Source: Sphagnum compactum
Taxonomy: Eukaryota; Bryophyta; Sphagnopsida; Sphagnales
DNA length: 64,000 nt
NCBI GenBank assembly: GCA_965153455.1
Contig: OZ234493.1
Location: forward strand, 20,326,213 to 20,390,212
Direction: 5' to 3'
Numbering within the stretch: position 1 is the stretch's first letter; every line of letters starts with the position of its first letter. A program made the position numbers and the translations under genes. Shown here in pieces: positions 34,301 to 45,500 of the stretch. The notes under the pieces are model-generated. The model was not told where the DNA came from. It worked only from the letters and a program-made list of their open reading frames with translations, and searched no databases.

Positions 34301-35648
34301 AGTTCTTATCTTTGGACCCAGAAGCTGAGAAGCTGCAGGCTCCCAGAACTTTGGATGACAGTTTATCTTGTGGCCCCCATTATAGCTTGGGTTGGCTAAT
34401 GCAGGTAGTGTCTAGCATAGCCTAGTGGTCAATTCAACCCATAACCACCCACAAGAGGATGGTGAATCCTACCCAGTAGGTTATTGGCTTGATGCTTTCA
34501 GAAAAACAAGATTCCTTAGCCAGAGCAAAGCTTTCTCAGAACCTTTGCATTTACCTTGTTTTGCATTTGGATGTTTTTGGGCAGAGGAGACGTTGTTTTG
34601 GACAAGTTTCAGCTGGTTCTAAAAGGAATGGCTTTCAGTGCTCCTGATGCTATAATGATGTTTTGAGGTTCGAAGGTGTTTAAACTGTGTGGGTTTGCTT
34701 GTGTTCACAGTAGTGAAGAATATTAAGGAGACAATGTTGGAATCCGATGACTTGGCCACTGGGGGAGCTCCACCAACTCCAACAACCAGGGAGGAAGCAG
34801 AGGAAGCTTCAATGACTGGAAAGAATCAAGAGGAGGCTCCATCTTCTCCAAAGAGACGGCAGAAGTGGAGGTATGACTGTTCACTCAATTGGCACCTAAT
34901 CTTCTCTGTATTGTAGCATAATCCGTTGACAATTGAAGACAATGCCAAGAAGCCTGATCAGGTTGATTTCTCCCACCACGAAGTCTTGTGAAGATGTTCA
35001 TTTACTGATATCTAAATCAGTGCATTCCCACTCTCACAAAATCTCAAGTCTGATCTTTGCAGATGTGTTCTAATATGCTCAATCTACTTTCTAATGTGTA
35101 GGTTGGATGAGACACACAAGCTCATAGAAGTAAGGAGTGTGATGGCCACCCAGTTGCGAAAGGATGGGTCCAAAAAGAAGCCTACCTGGAAAGATGTGGC
35201 AGTAACATTGGCAGGGCTTGGGTTTAACCGCTCACCTGAGCAATGCAGCTCAATGTGGTCGTCTCTTGTCAAAAAATATGAGGTACACCTTGACTCAGTC
35301 CCTTGGATGATAATTGTTGATGATTTTGATAGCCTGGGAAAACAGAGACTGAAAGCCATGAATTGTGAACCCCAACTCATACACCAGTCTTTCAGGCACA
35401 ACTTGTGCATGCCTTGAAATTGGTCATTATATAAAAAAAATTCATCTGAAGTCCTTAACACTGTGATTGTAGACCATGAGTTTTCTCACACTTGCTTGTA
35501 TGAACCTTTGATTTCCCAGGCTGTTGTAGAGGAGAGGAAGGCAGGAGCTCTGAAGGAATGGACTTATTTTGAAGCAATGAAAGCGGCCCTTTCAAAACAG
35601 GGTAAGAGCAAGAGCTCAAAATCACCAGTTGCTGCTTCTACTAGATAG
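28349..35648 (+). CDS. RNJ: Ribonuclease J, chloroplast type, with C-terminal GT-1/Myb-like domain
   Basis: RNase J is a metallo-beta-lactamase/beta-CASP ribonuclease (5'-exo- and endonuclease) that matures and clears plastid transcripts. I assembled 18 exons with matching phases: 28349-28613, 29290-29518, 29652-29775, 29933-29989, 30245-30436, 30703-30780, 31089-31274, 31381-31461, 31601-31666, 31916-32008, 32186-32311, 32535-32648, 32789-32884, 33207-33304, 33447-34120, 34711-34870, 35102-35282, 35520-35648, giving 982 aa. Residues 1-88 are Ser/Arg-rich with a poly-Ser run, fitting a transit peptide. Motifs follow: [11 protein letters not shown], the metal-binding HGHEDH, FHTGDWK, MSDSTN, TSGHA and LPVHGE. 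After an acidic stretch ([14 protein letters not shown]) and a low-complexity linker comes the plant-specific Myb-like domain (TWKDVA, CSSMW). The exon 13 donor (AAG/GTTGTT) is weak. Seed-plant homologues are about 900 aa. Confidence 0.95.
28748..28768. promoter_or_regulatory. Palindromic telo-box-like motif in RNJ intron 1
   Basis: AAAACCCTAG and CTAGGGTTTT are separated by a single T, a perfect 10-bp inverted repeat made of two telo-box half sites. It lies 135 bp into intron 1. Telo-boxes (AAACCCTA) are known plant regulatory sites near the 5' ends of genes for translation and organelle functions; a role here is inference. Confidence 0.45.
28957..28972. promoter_or_regulatory. Tandem telo-box in RNJ intron 1
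   Basis: AAACCCTAAACCCTAA is two consecutive telomere-type units in the first intron, about 210 bp downstream of the palindromic copy. It could bind telobox proteins of the Myb/TRB class. It could also be a short interstitial telomere repeat without function. Confidence 0.45.
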
Positions 35649-36600
35649 CATTCAAAAGCTTTTGCAAGCTAGCTGATTGTTGGGAATGACATAGTCTTTT
35701 GTCACATTCAGTTCCATTGTGTATGATTCTCAGGACCAGAAGCCCTTTCTTTGGCTTGCGAAGAATTTGTGTTCATGAAGTAAACCCACTTCATGGGCAG
35801 TTGAGAGTGTAACATTCTTTCTAACTCAAAAAACTCACAAAGCCTTCCAAAATGTTTGTGTTTGGATTCTTAAAGTAAAATACAAAAGTAGTTGGAACAT
35901 TATCTTCCAGTTGCCAAAAGATGCAAGGAACATGTTTCAAGGTCTGGTGAATTGTCATGATATAAACATGATAATAGCCATCTGGATTACATCTTCCTTC
36001 ATATTATGTGCTTCCTGTTCTTACTAAAAAAGAAATGATGAAACCTTGTCAGTCATAAATAAACCAAAGCACCCCAAAAAGGGGGAATACAAGGAACAAA
36101 ATGGAAGGATCCATGTTCAAGAAGATGAAAGAACCACCTAAGAGGGTGAACCACAAATGGAACATCGAGTTCCTGAACCCGCTCCTCTCGCAAGAAGCAT
36201 ATCAAATAAGGAGAGGGGAGGACCTCCTGAAAGGAGGCCTAGCTTAGAACCCTCACTTATTGCAGCAGCACGACTCAAAATAGAGACCACCTGTGCACAC
36301 TGTAACACCACTGAAACCCTCTGTCTAACAAAAATGCACAAAACTGACAGAGGAGGGACTTCAGATGTGACCCCTAATGAAAAAATGGAAACCATAATTT
36401 TCAAAATGTGGAATCAAAAAGATGTTAGGGTAGATCGACAGGCGACCAAACACTTAAGTGCTCGAGGCAGACCGGATCCAAGGGGAGGGCTCCGTTGTTT
36501 CTGGTGTCCAAACAAAACTTGAACCCCTTCTCTTGACCATCTTACTCATTAACAATTGTTGAAATTGAATTAGAAAAGAGAAAGTTATGGCCCCTGAAAG
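35649..36600. other. Downstream of RNJ; block open on both strands
   Basis: The 3' untranslated region of RNase J should occupy the first part. From about 36060 to 36530 there is a less AT-rich block with open frames on both strands (plus 36157-36522, minus 36138-36404). Neither shows a known motif, and the block may be an unidentified repeat. Confidence 0.3.
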
Positions 36601-36629
36601 GAAAGGGGGTCAAAAAGTTTTGTCTACAA

Positions 36630-36848
36630 GGGTTGCAAATTGTCTTCCCAAATTTGATGGTATCCTTTTCTTCAGCCTTGGGGCCAACGCAAGTTCATAG
36701 TAACTTGGGGCAGATGGAAACGATTTTTTCTTTTTTGGCCTTGACTACTAGTGTAATTTAGCACTTGGGGCTGATTTCAACTTTTGCACCAATAGGAATG
36801 CGTGATCTGAGTTGAACATCGCCCTCGACTCCTATTCTAAAGTGGGCC
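36630..36848. mobile_element. Truncated MITE-like copy (same family as 8775-9152)
   Basis: This segment matches the element at 8775-9152 in inverted orientation, including the phrases agggttgcaaattg, gctgatttcaacttttgcac and the terminal attctaaagtgggcc. The right end is followed by TAA. The left end is missing or too diverged to place. Confidence 0.6.
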
Positions 36849-36850
36849 TA

Positions 36851-37169
36851 AGAGCAGGTCCACAGGTGCTGGGTATATGGCCCTAGACAGTAAATTTTGA
36901 CTCAGCACAGTGGCTTTGGCCTGGACATTTTCCCTGGGAATACCAAGGCAGGCAAAAGGCTCAGCAAAGGACAATACGTGGTATTGATTGTTCAATAGAC
37001 TGTTAGACAGGTGGTTGGTCGAAGTAGGTTGCTAATAGCTATTATTGGTTACCGATCATTTGCATTCTCAGTTTGAGTGCGGGGTTGGGCGGAAAAAAAA
37101 ATAAAAAACACTAATCCTGGTTTTGGGAAATATTGTGTTCCATACTCAAAGCAACTGTGGAGCTGCTCT
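36851..37169. mobile_element. MITE with 20-bp AGAGCA-type terminal inverted repeats
   Basis: The left end AGAGCAGGTCCACAGGTGCT matches the complement of the right end, AGAGCAGCTCCACAGTTGCT, at 18 of 20 positions. The 319-bp element has no ORF. It sits directly against the right end of the preceding MITE. The target-site duplication is unclear (TAA against TAG if the repeat starts one base later). A similar start (taagagcatctcca) appears alone at 37794. Confidence 0.7.
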
Positions 37170-38272
37170 AGAGGATGATTTTGGTTACAACAAAAGATGT
37201 TTTGTCAAGTGATTTCACTAAATTTTGAATGAATTCACTAGTTTAAATAATTAGTTTAAAAATATCGAATTCACTGGTCTAATAAATGGGGAGTAAAGAA
37301 TTGCACCCGCATTTTCTAATGATTAGAAGCAAACCCAATGCCTTTGTAACTTGGTACCAATATAGATGCTGGTTTGGTCAAGGCTAATATTTATACCTGG
37401 TAAACCAGATACAAATATTATCAGTGTTTTTTCTTTTCTCTTTTTTTTTTCAATTTTGTGGTTTGTAAACTTTGTCAAAATTTTCCATTTATTGAGCATT
37501 TTTTTCTCAAACTCACACTATTACAACGAATTTTCCCAATTTCTTCAAATTTTCTTTGTAGTCACGGTGCGAAAATTCACCAAGAAAAATCACTCCTCTG
37601 TACAGAATTTCTTTTGTTTTTTAACTCCAGATTTATTTGTTATGACCGTCCATGTAAACTTTCCTTCTTCCCCCAGGCTGCTCCAATCGTAGCCACTGGC
37701 CAGGGCGAACCAGCACCTACACTGGCACACTCACCGTCTTGAGCAAGGCTTCTTATAGGCTGTGTTTGTCGATTCAGAGACTCTGATTTTGTCTAAGAGC
37801 ATCTCCATCCCAAAACTGTAAACAACTCCTTTATGTTAAAATATATTAGTGTTTAATGATCACTGTCCCCACCCACAAACGTCATAAAATTCCCTTTAAA
37901 CCCTCAAACACCATTTATGTCTGCGCGTATGCGAGTGTCTGAAGAGTCACGGCAAAACCCTTCTAGAAGTTTCTGGGCGAGGAGAAAATGAAGAAGAAGA
38001 AACATCTGCAAGAAAAGTCGAAAAGGAGTGAGAGAAGAGTGTGAGAATTCCAGGGAGATCGTGAAGAGGAAAGGGGTTGATGTTTTTTGGGGAGATCTAG
38101 TGGAAACATCAGCTTAGCTTGCGGGAATCTGTGATGTGTGAGGGACACCCATCATACCCTGTGTATGCTAATGGGATGGCAAAGGATTTGTAGCAGGTTT
38201 TATGGGACCAAAAGGTTAAGAGAAAAATATTTATGAGAGCAGTGAGCAAAAGGAAATTCAGTAGTGGGAAAT
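37170..38272. other. Intergenic, no gene seen
   Basis: AT-rich on the left, with pyrimidine-rich stretches near 37430-37700. An open frame at 37366-37692 is hydrophobic and low in complexity and shows no motif. The promoter of the small duplicated gene at 38273 may lie at the right end. Confidence 0.35.
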
Positions 38273-38704
38273 ATGGCAAATTCAGATGGCCTCAAGGGAA
38301 AAGGAGTTGATCTTTCACAAGGGCCACCAGAAAGAAAGAGAGATGTTGGGCGGATCCCTGCTGGGATTGAGACACCTTTGGTCCCCGCTGAAAATGCTCC
38401 TTCAAGCTCTGGATGTCACAGCCATGTGGTGCTTCTTCTTGATCTTATCATGAGCTTTCTTTGCACTGTTTTTTCTTGGGCTTTCCCATGTAAAGATGTT
38501 ATGCAGATACCTGCTGCGATTGAGACACCTTTGGTCCCCACTGAAAATGCTCCTTCAAGCTCTGGATGGCACAGCAATGTGGTGCTTCTTCTTGACCTTA
38601 TGATAAGCTTTCTTTGCACAGTTTTTTCTTGGGTTTTCCCAAGTGACATGTTGAAGTTTGATTTTTCTTTGCTTTTTTTATTTTGTTTGGGTGTTGACAA
38701 TTGA
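38273..38704 (+). CDS. Hypothetical protein with two 51-aa hydrophobic repeats
   Basis: I do not recognise this gene. From ATG 38273 it would encode 143 aa. After a charged N-terminal part (KGKGVDLSQGPPERKRDVGR) come two consecutive copies of a 51-residue unit (153-bp period). Each starts IPA-IETPLVP-ENAPSSSG and continues into a segment of about 20 mainly hydrophobic residues (VVLLLDLIMSFLCTVFSW) that could span a membrane. Over the first 45 residues the copies agree at 38 positions. The C-terminus is also hydrophobic (FDFSLLFLFCLG). No reading-frame damage separates the repeats, which argues weakly for coding selection. A transcribed tandem duplication without function is the alternative. 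Confidence 0.35.
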   Translation: MANSDGLKGKGVDLSQGPPERKRDVGRIPAGIETPLVPAENAPSSSGCHSHVVLLLDLIMSFLCTVFSWAFPCKDVMQIPAAIETPLVPTENAPSSSGWHSNVVLLLDLMISFLCTVFSWVFPSDMLKFDFSLLFLFCLGVDN

Positions 38705-39599
38705 CCCTTACAACCATGATAACTTATTGTCCTCACAAAGTATCAGGAGAAGGAGGTCTAGTTCAGAGTTGAATTCCCAACCAACAGCTTTGCAACCATA
38801 CCTTTTAGCCACTAGGGTACCCGAACGTCCCCAATCATTTACAAGCTTCCTTGTCATACATTTTTACTTTGGATACTTTCTAGTTTGGTTGTTTACATAA
38901 AAACAATATGAAATGATGTTTAAAACAATACGAAATGGAGTCATCATTATAGCCTCTTACATTAGGCTAGGGACTCATTTGCTATAAGAAGTAGAATTGG
39001 TGAAAGGGAAATTCGTCAAAATTTGGCATTGACTAAGAATATATTGAACTTGTAAGGATTGGAACTTTCATTATAGATTATGAGTTAAGTTCAATGTGTA
39101 GTCTTGATCCAACAACCTAAAACAAATTATTAAAATGCTCTTGGACATTCTTATAAGGTTTGTGTCCCGATTCCTTAGCCATTGGAGGCCTTAGAGGTCC
39201 AAATGTTGGGGAAAATGTCATGAAATGCAAATGAACCAAACTAGATGGCTAAGCAAATCATCGCAAACTTGAAAGAATCCAATTCTTAGCATTAACCTTT
39301 ATTGTTTGGCATACGTTCCACCTACTATCTAACAACATTTACTTATTGAACTATGTTTTGACACTTTGAGGTCTATGACACATGTGAATGATCTTCATTT
39401 GTTAATCATGCAAGATAGATTTGGTATTCTCCAATTCATTTATTATTATGATCGTGTAAATTTAATATTTTCAACTAATTATTACTTTTATCTAACTACT
39501 ATAATTTGTATATTGCATTTTTCTTATTTCATGTATAGTCAAATAATTTCCAAGAGACGTTTGAAGAATTGTGTTGACACTTTTTCATTTTCTTTGCAG
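38705..39599. other. Upstream region and probable first intron of the NLR gene
   Basis: No gene is clearly visible. The hydrolase exon at 39600 begins after a TTTGCAG acceptor in the middle of its domain, so at least one upstream exon with the start codon should lie to the left. I could not place it with confidence; the frame open from 39366 is AT-rich and hydrophobic and looks intronic. Confidence 0.35.
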
Positions 39600-42500
39600 A
39601 AATATCCAGTGCATGATTTAAATCCCACTTGCAATTCCAATAATCCAAACTTGACCATCGTTTTTTTTCATGGGATTGTTTTTGGCACAAATGATGAATG
39701 GAAGGAAACATGGACAACACGCCCCACCAACAATAGAAAAGAGTGCATATGTTGGCCAGAAAAGTGGCTACCCGAAGACTTGAACAACAATGTTCGAATT
39801 TTATCATTGTCCTATGATTCTAACATTGTGGCAAGTGTTCACAATGATGTGACTGAAATTGGCAAAAACCTCATTCAAAGTTTGGTTACAAATTCAAGGT
39901 GTGACAATCTCCTCTATTTATGGACACATTAATTACTTCTCCTTGTGTGCAATAAAGATCATTGTTTACATCTTTAGAATTTCTTAAATGTTTTACATGA
40001 GTTAATTGTTCATGTGTGCTAGTATTGTGATACACACCAACAAGTTTCAATTTACTTGAATTGTTAAATTTCATGTAGGAGAACATAAAATGGGTCTTAA
40101 ATGCAAATGTTATTGTTTGAAGATAATAGCAAAGTCTATGTTCATATTATAAGTTCATGGTACAACTAGTTTGGTTTTTATGGCAATTTTTAGTTCGCGT
40201 TTTTTGAAGCTTTATCTTTGGTAATGCAATTGAATTGAATTGAATTGATTAATACATTTGTTGAAACTTTACATCCATTTCATTGCAAAAACCTTATTTT
40301 TTAAAAAAGGTTTTTTTTGTAATTTATATTTTATAAATTTTCAACTATATTTCTAAGGTAACACATAGAAGATGAGTTGTACATTAACACAAGAATGTAA
40401 ACACCTACATACTTGTGCATAATAATTGTTTTATCAAAACATGGTTGTCACATTTTTTAGGTAGATTAATGGAGTCAATAAACGAAATATGACATATGAC
40501 AAGCAAATCAATTATGAACTTATGGCTTAGGTCATGTGTGAATTGAAAAATTGCCCCCAAGTATAATAGGATAAATTTGTACATGCTAATACAATGTTGA
40601 TAATGGAATTTTGGTGCATTGTGGAATATTTTGTAGTTATCAATCCCTTTGGGACGGACCGGTGGCATTAGTTGCTTATAGTTTTGGAGGTCTTGTACTC
40701 AAAAGCTTAGTGGTTGAAGCTCACAAACGTGTATATCAAAGGCCAAAAAATGGTTTGGATGATGAAGTACACAAATGTTGTAAAACATTTTTGAACAATG
40801 TCAAAGGTGTAATATTTTATGGTGTACCACATTTTGGTGGTACCCAATATTTATCAAAATATTTCACTTGGCAATGTCAGCAAATCAACACGTTCAACAA
40901 ATATGCAACCCAACCTAGTTTTTCAAAAAATTTAAAACCTTTCAACCTACAAATGGAGTACCTTTCAAAGGATTTTTAAAATGCCATTCATGCAGACCTC
41001 AACATTTATGCATTTGGTGAAGGATTACCAATTGACAAAAATTCAGTAAGATTTTCATTTCACCACACTAAAAGTTATCCAACTAGGTTCATTAGTTGAA
41101 CATTTTTTGTGTTGTCAAAACTTGTGTGGGATCATGTACTCAATACTTCTGAATATATTAATGTGGTGAATGGGTCATATGTTTTATGAATTTTGTTTCA
41201 TGAATTACTATTGATGGAAATGAAATTTGATTGATTTCAAACATCAAGAAATAGGTTTAAATTTTCCCTTCATCAAATCAATTCCATATAAATATTTGTA
41301 GGAAAATCATAACATCGTTAAAACATATAAGATTCATGAGATGAAAAACCAATAACTTTGTGATGTATTCATATAAGTTGTTTGCCAAAGGGTTCAAGGA
41401 AATTACTTGTACACAATATTTCATTATTATTCAAACATCAATAGTTATTAAGCTATAGTTTCCACCACCATTTGGCTCATAAGTTAAAACATAAGTGAAC
41501 AAACAAGTCAATGAGTTACATTAATTTAATTTTTTGCACATGCAGGGAATTTTAGTGCCATATGCTTCAGCTATTCAATTGTCAAACAACAACCAATATA
41601 GAATAGAGGATGCTAATCATTTGACAATTTGCAAGCCACCAAACAAGGATCATCCAAGCTATTATTTATTATTACAATGTTTGAAAATATGTATGAAGGT
41701 AAAAACATCAAATTTAAGTCTTTTGATTTCATATGTGTTCATGTAATTTGAAACACATTCAGTCACAGCACATTTGATGTGTTTTGCATATGCAATGTCA
41801 AATATATTGATTATCAAATAAGAAAGATAACATATAAAATGACCTCTATTTTGTGAATTTTAACAGAAAAATATATTGCTTCCACGTTTGCCATGTCATG
41901 AGGTGGCGTTGATTGACAAAGCACGAGACATAAACATCTTGTTACAAAAGCAATCTATTGTTGGTTTGGTTGGAATGGGTGGGATTGGGAAGACCACTTT
42001 GTGTAAAAAATTCTATCATTTGTTCCACAACCAATATGACAAATCTAGTTTTTTGGAGGATGTGAAATCAAAGGACAATATCAATGATGTCATTAAACAA
42101 CTCCTACAGGATTTGTGTGGCAAAAGGTTATGCAAGGATGAAAATGTGAATGAAGACCTTGACAAAATTAGACAATGTATGATATCGAAGAAAGTGTTAG
42201 TGGTGGTGGATGATGTTGGTAAGGCGGAGAACCTTACATCCTTGCAACTTCTTGTTGAAAAGGGTGCCAAGAATGCAACTTCTAAAAGCAGAGTACTTGT
42301 GAATTGTCGAAATTGGCAAATTCTAAAATCTCATGTAAGTGAGGATGGAAAAATGGTCATGAAATCTTTGGAAGAAGAGGAAGCAAGAAAACTTTTTATG
42401 CTCCATGCATTCGGTACTACGAATCATGTTCCAACAAAGGATTTCAAAAATATATGTATGAAGATTATAAAAGCTTGTGGGGGCCTCCCTTTAAGTCTTA

Positions 42501-45500
42501 AAGTATTGGGTTCTTTTTTGTGTAATACAAAAGAATTAAAAATGTGGGAAGGTGCATTGAGCAAATTGAAAAGTGGGAAAAGTTTGACAGGGGGCAATGA
42601 TAATGAAGAGCTTTGGAATGTTTTAAAGATTTCTTATGAGGACTTGGATAAAGAAAATCAAAACATGTTTTTGGATATTGCTTGTTTTTTTGGTGGTTTG
42701 AAAATAAGTACAATTTGTCGAGCGTGGAGTGGAGATTATGAACACCCAAAGTTTGAATTACAAAATTTACAACATAGATCTTTAGTTGACTGGGCAGAAA
42801 ATGGAATCTTGTACATACATGAACAATTACGAGACATGGGTCAAAGTATTGCAATGGAACTTCCAATTATGAATCGACTTATATGGAAATCAAATAAGTC
42901 AAATTTATCTTTACGAAAAGATGAAGTTGTCACCATACTATTTCGATCCTATAATTTTATTTTTATTTTTTATGAGTTTTTAAATGTCCAAAACCAAATG
43001 TTTTAATTTTGAATATTAATTTTATAAAAAAAAAATCTAATAAAAATTGGCATTAGGATGATTTTTTAAAAATATTGATAATCCTTTTTGTTTTCATTTC
43101 ATGTGATAGGTGGTGGAAAATTTAGAAGGCATCTCATTGAAAAAATGCGTCAATTTGCCTACATTGTCCCAAATCGGCTCAAAGGGATTTCCCAATCTTA
43201 GGTTGCTTGACCTAACAGAAGCTTCACCAACTATAGTGAAAAATTTCATCCAAGGGCGAAATTTGAATAACGTTAAGTGGTTGTGCCTCAAAAAATGCAT
43301 GATTCAAAAATTACCAAGTAATTTGTTTTATTGTTTACAATTACAAGTACTTGATTTAGCACAATGCCAAAGTTTGGAAGAAATACCTTCATCTATTGGC
43401 GAATTGAATGCACTCCAAGAGCTTGATTTCAATGGATGTTCCGAGTTGAAAGAACTACCTTCATCTATTGGCCAATTGAATGCACTCCAAAACCTTGATT
43501 TGAAATGTTGTTCCGAGTTGAAAGAACTACCTTCATTTATTGGCCAATTGAATGCACTTCAAGAGCTTGATTTGTCAAACTGTTACAACTTGAAAGAACT
43601 ACCTTCATCTATTGGCCAATTGAATGCACTTCAAAAGCTTAATTTATCATGGTGTTCCGAGTTGAAAGAACTACCTTCATCTATTGGCCAATTGAATGCA
43701 CTCCAAAACCTTGATTTGTCAAGGTGTTCCAACTTGAAAGAACTACCTTCATCTATTGGCCAATTGAATGCACTCCAAAACCTTGGTTTGTCACAGTGTT
43801 CCAACTTGAAAGAACTACCTTCATTTATTGGCCAATTGAATGCACTCCAAAACCTTGATTTGTCACGGTGTTCCAACTTGAAAGAACTACCTTCGTCTAT
43901 TGGCCAATTGCATACATTCCAAGAGCTTGATTTGTCAGGGTGTTACAACTTGAAAGAACTACCTTCATCTATTGGCCAATTGAATGCACTCCAAAAGCTT
44001 GATTTGTCAGGGTGTCGCAATTTGAAAGAACTACCTTCATCTATAGGCCAATTGAATAGACTCCAAAACCTTGATTTGTCAACGTGTTACAAGTTGAAAG
44101 AATTACCTTCGTCTATTGGCCAATTGAATGCACTCCAAAACCTTGATTTGAAATGGTGTTCCGAGTTGAAAGAACTACCTTCGTCTATTGGCCAATTGCA
44201 TACACTCCAAGAGCTTGATTTGTCAGAGTTCTGCAAGTTGAAAGAACTACCTTCATCTATTGGCCAATTGAATGCACTTCAAAAGCTTGATTTGTCAAAG
44301 TGTTGCAACTTGAAAGAACTACTTTCATCTATTGGCCAATTTAATGCACTTCAAAAGCTTAATTTATCATGGTGTTCCATGTTGATAGAACTACCTTCAT
44401 CTATTGGCCAATTGAATGCACTCCAAAACCTTGATTTGTCAGGGTGTTCTAACTTGAAAGAACTACCTTCATCTATTGGCCAATTGAATGCACTCCAAAA
44501 CCTTGATTTGTTAGGGTGTTTCAACTTGAAAGAATTACCTTCATCTATTGGCTAATTGAATGCACTCCAAAACCTTGATTTGTCAGGGTGTTCCAACTTG
44601 AAAGAACTACCTTCATCTATAGGCCAATTGAATGCACTCCAAAACCTTGATTTGAAATGTTGTTCCGAGTTGAAAGAACTACCTTCATCTATTGGCCAAT
44701 TACATACACTCAAAAAGCTTGATTTGTCACGGTGTTGCAACTTGAAAGAACTACTTTCATCTATTGGCCAATTGAATGCACTCCAAAACCTTGATTTGTC
44801 AAGGTGTTCCGAGTTGAAAGAATTACCTTCGTCTATTGGCCAATTGAATGCACTCCAAAAGTTTAACTTGGAAAGGTGTTTTCAGTTGAAAGAACTACCT
44901 TCATCTATTGGCCAATTGAATGCACTTCAAGAGCTTGATTTGTCATGGTGTTACAACTTGAAAGAATTACCTTCATCTATTGGCCAATTGAATGCACTTC
45001 AAAAGCTTAATTTATCATGGTGTTCCGAGTTGAAAGAACTACCTTCATCTATTGGCCAATTGAATGCACTCCAAAACCTTGGTTTGTCAGGGTGTTCCAA
45101 CTTGAAAGAACTACCTTCATCTATTGGCCAATTGAATGCACTCCAAAACCTCGGTTTGTCACGGTGTTCCAACTTGAAAGAACTACCTTCATCTATTGGC
45201 CAATTGAATGCACTCCAAAACCTTGATTTGAAATGGTGTTCCGAGTTGAAAGAACTACCTTCGTCTATTGGCCAATTGCATACATTCCAAGAGCTTGATT
45301 TGTCAGGGTGTTGCAACTTGAAAGAACTACCTTCATCTATTGGCCAATTGAATGCACTCCAAAAGCTTGATTTGTCAGGGTGTTCCAATTTGAAAGAACT
45401 ACCTTCATCTATTGGCCAATTGAATGCACTCCAAAACCTTGATTTGTTAGAGTGTTCCAACTTGAAAGGACTACCTTCATCTATTGGCGAATTGAATGCA

